DNA from: Parvibaculum sp.
GTDB taxonomy: Bacteria > Pseudomonadota > Alphaproteobacteria > Parvibaculales > Parvibaculaceae
DNA length: 64,000 nt
Assembly: GCA_017642695.1 (NCBI GenBank)
Contig: JAEPQD010000001.1
Span: 1,869,701-1,933,700, forward strand
Reading direction: 5' to 3'
Below, piece by piece: positions 61,902 through 64,000 of the stretch (position 1 is its first letter; the number at the start of each line of letters is the position of its first letter). Under the pieces are notes generated by a model, which was given only the letters and a program-made list of their open reading frames with translations, had not been told where the DNA came from and searched no databases. The translations under genes and the position numbers were made by a program.

Positions 61902-63272
61902 TCAGGTGCTCTTCCAGCCGCCGCCAAGCGCAATGAAGAGATCGACCGCCGAGCTGTAGCGGTTGAGCCGCGCCTGCGCCGCGCTGTCCCGCGCGGAAAG
62001 CCAGCTTCGCTGCGCATCGAGCACGGAGAGCAGGTCGCTCGCGCCCGCCCGGTAGCGTGCCTGCGAAAGCTCATAGGCCTTGCGCGCCTCGTCCGCCGCG
62101 ACCGCGAGCGAGGTCTCGCGCGCTGCCGTCGCTTCGACGTTGACGAGCGAGTTCTCCACTTCCGCGAAGGAATTCAGCACTGTCAGCTTGTAGTTCGCGG
62201 CGAGTTCCGCCTGCCGCCCCGTCGCCGATTGCAGGTTTCCTTCGAGCGACCCGCCGGAAAAGATCGGCGCGAGCAGCGAGGCGCCGATGGAACTCACCGT
62301 CTCCGCCGCGCTCGCTGTCGCGAAGCTCCGCGTAAGAGAGGCCGAAAGATCGACGGACGGGAAGAAGGCCGCGCGCGCTGCGCCGATATCGGCATTCGCC
62401 GCCTCAAGCCGCGCTTCTGCGCCCTTGATGTCGGGCCGCCGTTCGAGGAGGTCGGAAGGTTGTCCGGCGGCGATGGCGGGCAGGGCGACAGCGTCGAGCG
62501 TTGTCGTCTCGACCGTGAAGCGTCCGGGCACGCGCGCGAGCAGGATCGCGAGCGCGTTCTCGTTCGCCGCGAGCTCCGCTCGGAGCGACGGAATGCCCGC
62601 CTCGATGGTCGCCACCGTATTGCGCTGCTGCGCGAGGTCGAGGCCTGAAATGCTGCCCGCCTCGTAGCGCGCCTCCACGATGTCGAGCGTTTCTCTCGCC
62701 GCTTTGAGCGAGTCTTCCGCAATCGCGATCCGGTCCTTCAGCGTCAGGATCGTGAAATAGGTTGTGGCGACCTCGGATTGCACGATGAGCGCCGCGCTGT
62801 CCTTGTCGTACTCCGTTGCTTCGAGCGAGAGATCGGCCGAGCGCGCCTCGTCGCGATACCGGCCCCAGAGGTCGAGCGCATAGCTCGCGGAGAGGCCGAT
62901 GTCGGCGCTCTCCCGCGTGGCGCCGCCCCGCGTCTCGCTGCGGTTCGCGCCGCCGCTCCCGTTCACCTGCGGAAGGAGGTCGGAGCTCGCCGCCCGCGCA
63001 GCGCCGCGCGCCTGTTCGACACGCGCCAATGCCTGTTCGATGTCCAGATTGTTCGTCAGCGCCACCTGCATCAGCAGCGTCAGTTCCGGGTCGCCGAAGG
63101 CGGTCCACCACTGCGTGTCTGCCGCCACGTCGATCCCGTCCGCCTGCGGTCCGCTCCAGGTGGCGGGCGTGCCCGCCTCGGGACGCTCGTAGCCGGGCGC
63201 CATCGAGCAGGCGGCAAGCATCGCGGAGAGCGAGGCGGCGAGGAGTTGTTTCCGGATTGTCATGGCCCGCAC
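61902..63272 (-). CDS. OprM/NodT-type outer-membrane efflux lipoprotein
   Basis: A 456-residue outer-membrane factor. A lipoprotein signal ends LSAMLAAC-SMAPGYERP. The two outer-membrane-efflux domains follow, including LLPQVNGSGG, the ALDLWGR motif, and SGLDLAQQRNTVATIEAGIPSL with the mirrored GASDLLSVLDAQRSWLSARDSAAQARLNRYSSAVDLFIALGGGW. It should form the channel of a tripartite pump. The start GTG at 63272 is best placed after GGAG; an ATG at 63263 is possible. It starts one base after macB stops. Confidence 0.92.
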   Translation of the reverse strand: MRAMTIRKQLLAASLSAMLAACSMAPGYERPEAGTPATWSGPQADGIDVAADTQWWTAFGDPELTLLMQVALTNNLDIEQALARVEQARGAARAASSDLLPQVNGSGGANRSETRGGATRESADIGLSASYALDLWGRYRDEARSADLSLEATEYDKDSAALIVQSEVATTYFTILTLKDRIAIAEDSLKAARETLDIVEARYEAGSISGLDLAQQRNTVATIEAGIPSLRAELAANENALAILLARVPGRFTVETTTLDAVALPAIAAGQPSDLLERRPDIKGAEARLEAANADIGAARAAFFPSVDLSASLTRSFATASAAETVSSIGASLLAPIFSGGSLEGNLQSATGRQAELAANYKLTVLNSFAEVENSLVNVEATAARETSLAVAADEARKAYELSQARYRAGASDLLSVLDAQRSWLSARDSAAQARLNRYSSAVDLFIALGGGWKST

Positions 63273-63273
63273 C

Positions 63274-64000
63274 TCACTCCGACGCCAGCGCGACGACAGG
63301 ATCGAGCTGCGCCGCCTTCCGCGCCGGCAGGTAGCCGAACACGAGTCCGGTCAGGAACGCGCAACTGAAGGCGAGAATAGAAGGCATCGCGTTGATCGCG
63401 ATGTTGAGCCCGAGGCTGGCGAGCCCCCAGGCGAAGGAAAGGCCGAGCAGCACGCCGATCAGCCCGCCCACGCCGCACACCACCAGCGCCTCCGTGTTGA
63501 ACTGCACGAGAATGTTGCTCATCCGCGCGCCTGTCGCCATGCGGATGCCGATTTCCCGCGTCCGCTCCGTCACGCTCACAAGCATGATGTTCATCACGCC
63601 GATGCCGCCGACAAGCAGCGAGATCGCTGCGACCGAGCCAAGCAGGATCGTCATCGTGTTCGACATGGTCTCCATCGTCTCGAGCATCGACGCGGTGTTG
63701 CGGATCTGGAAGTCTTCGGTTCGATGCCGCGACATCAGCAGCGCGTGGATCGCTTCTTCCGTCTCGTTCACGCGGTTCGCATCCGCCACCTTCACCGTGA
63801 CGGAATTTGCGTATTGCTGCCCGAAAAGCCGCATGAAGCCCGTTGTAAGCGGCACGAAGGCGACGTCGTCCTGGTCGCGCCCGAAAGCGGCCGCGCCCTT
63901 CGCCTCCATCACGCCGACGACTTCGAAGGGAATGTTGCCGACAAGCACATATTTGCCGATTGCGCTGCCGCCGTTCGGAAACAACGCGTCCACGACCGTC
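63274..64000 (-). CDS. macB: MacB-type ABC transporter permease, 3' part
   Basis: The last 242 codons of a MacB-like protein; the 5' part lies beyond the window. The periplasmic part has [21 protein letters not shown], then membrane spans with [33 protein letters not shown] (the FtsX-type motif) and a C-terminal [20 protein letters not shown]. MacB couples with a MacA adaptor and an outer-membrane factor to export macrolides or peptides. The adjacent OprM-type gene would complete the pump. The N-terminal ATPase is not seen. Confidence 0.93.
   Translation of the reverse strand, partial: TVVDALFPNGGSAIGKYVLVGNIPFEVVGVMEAKGAAAFGRDQDDVAFVPLTTGFMRLFGQQYANSVTVKVADANRVNETEEAIHALLMSRHRTEDFQIRNTASMLETMETMSNTMTILLGSVAAISLLVGGIGVMNIMLVSVTERTREIGIRMATGARMSNILVQFNTEALVVCGVGGLIGVLLGLSFAWGLASLGLNIAINAMPSILAFSCAFLTGLVFGYLPARKAAQLDPVVALASE

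Noticed and set aside
1-64000. CRISPR arrays, insertion sequences, rRNA or prophage genes
   Set aside because: No regularly spaced repeats, transposase, integrase, capsid or rRNA sequence was seen.

Overview
The window is GC-rich and densely coded, with genes on both strands. Gene families and order point to an alphaproteobacterium, probably a Parvibaculum-like member of the Hyphomicrobiales. Supporting signs are several PF07310-type PAS proteins, DUF1289, a PleC/DivJ-like histidine kinase, a perfect CtrA box (TTAA-N7-TTAA), an rpiA-gor-class II DAHP synthase neighbourhood, and many acyl-CoA dehydrogenases typical of lipid or hydrocarbon degraders. The genus is an inference; no rRNA is present.

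Region 1 (1-18000) is an accessory surface-glycan block. It holds four sulfotransferases (101, 11226, 14118, 15629) and two large glycosyltransferases that share N-terminal repeats of the YLxxNPDVAxxGxxPxxHYxxxG type (2327 and 7256). It also holds a DxD glycosyltransferase (9207), two class I methyltransferases (10264, 12234), an FkbM methyltransferase (13159), a TylF-like methyltransferase (14903) and a phosphomannomutase/phosphoglucomutase (16495). Together they could build and then sulfate and O-methylate a cell-surface polysaccharide. dusA, a TauE/SafE exporter and an alpha/beta hydrolase are interspersed. One methyltransferase is split from its zinc-ribbon N-terminus by an apparent one-base insertion.

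Region 2 (18100-21700) has a membrane aspartic protease, cobA, a palindromic intergenic element, DUF1289 and cobT. Region 3 (21880-33060) is an acyl-CoA/lipid catabolic block: an adjacent pair of unlike acyl-CoA dehydrogenases, a PRISE-type reductase, a histidine kinase, enoyl-CoA hydratase, an ABM-domain protein, a third acyl-CoA dehydrogenase, a substrate-binding/permease fusion without an ATPase, and an MFE-2-like short-chain dehydrogenase. Region 4 (33290-39750) has a CNT nucleoside transporter, a GST, an MFS transporter, an apparently leaderless ArsR operon with DUF1428 and DUF899, and a luciferase-like oxidoreductase.

Region 5 (39850-46320) contains four paralogous PAS_5 proteins, the first with a CtrA box, then a fourth acyl-CoA dehydrogenase, a UDG-family protein, a lipoprotein lipase and an hsp20 gene. 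The hsp20 leader carries a candidate RpoH promoter and a strong FourU-type RNA thermometer candidate. Region 6 (46316-64000) is mainly housekeeping: patatin-like phospholipase, TauE/SafE, tRNA-Val(CAC), DUF3047, gph, two GNATs, DUF2817, succinate-semialdehyde dehydrogenase, rpiA, gor, class II DAHP synthase, two tandem MDR reductases, an OprM-type outer-membrane factor and the end of macB.

The strongest leads are the sulfated/methylated glycan block with repeat-bearing glycosyltransferases, the hsp20 thermometer, the frameshifted methyltransferase, the PAS_5 array, and three convergent gene pairs whose stop codons interlock in a single CTAG.
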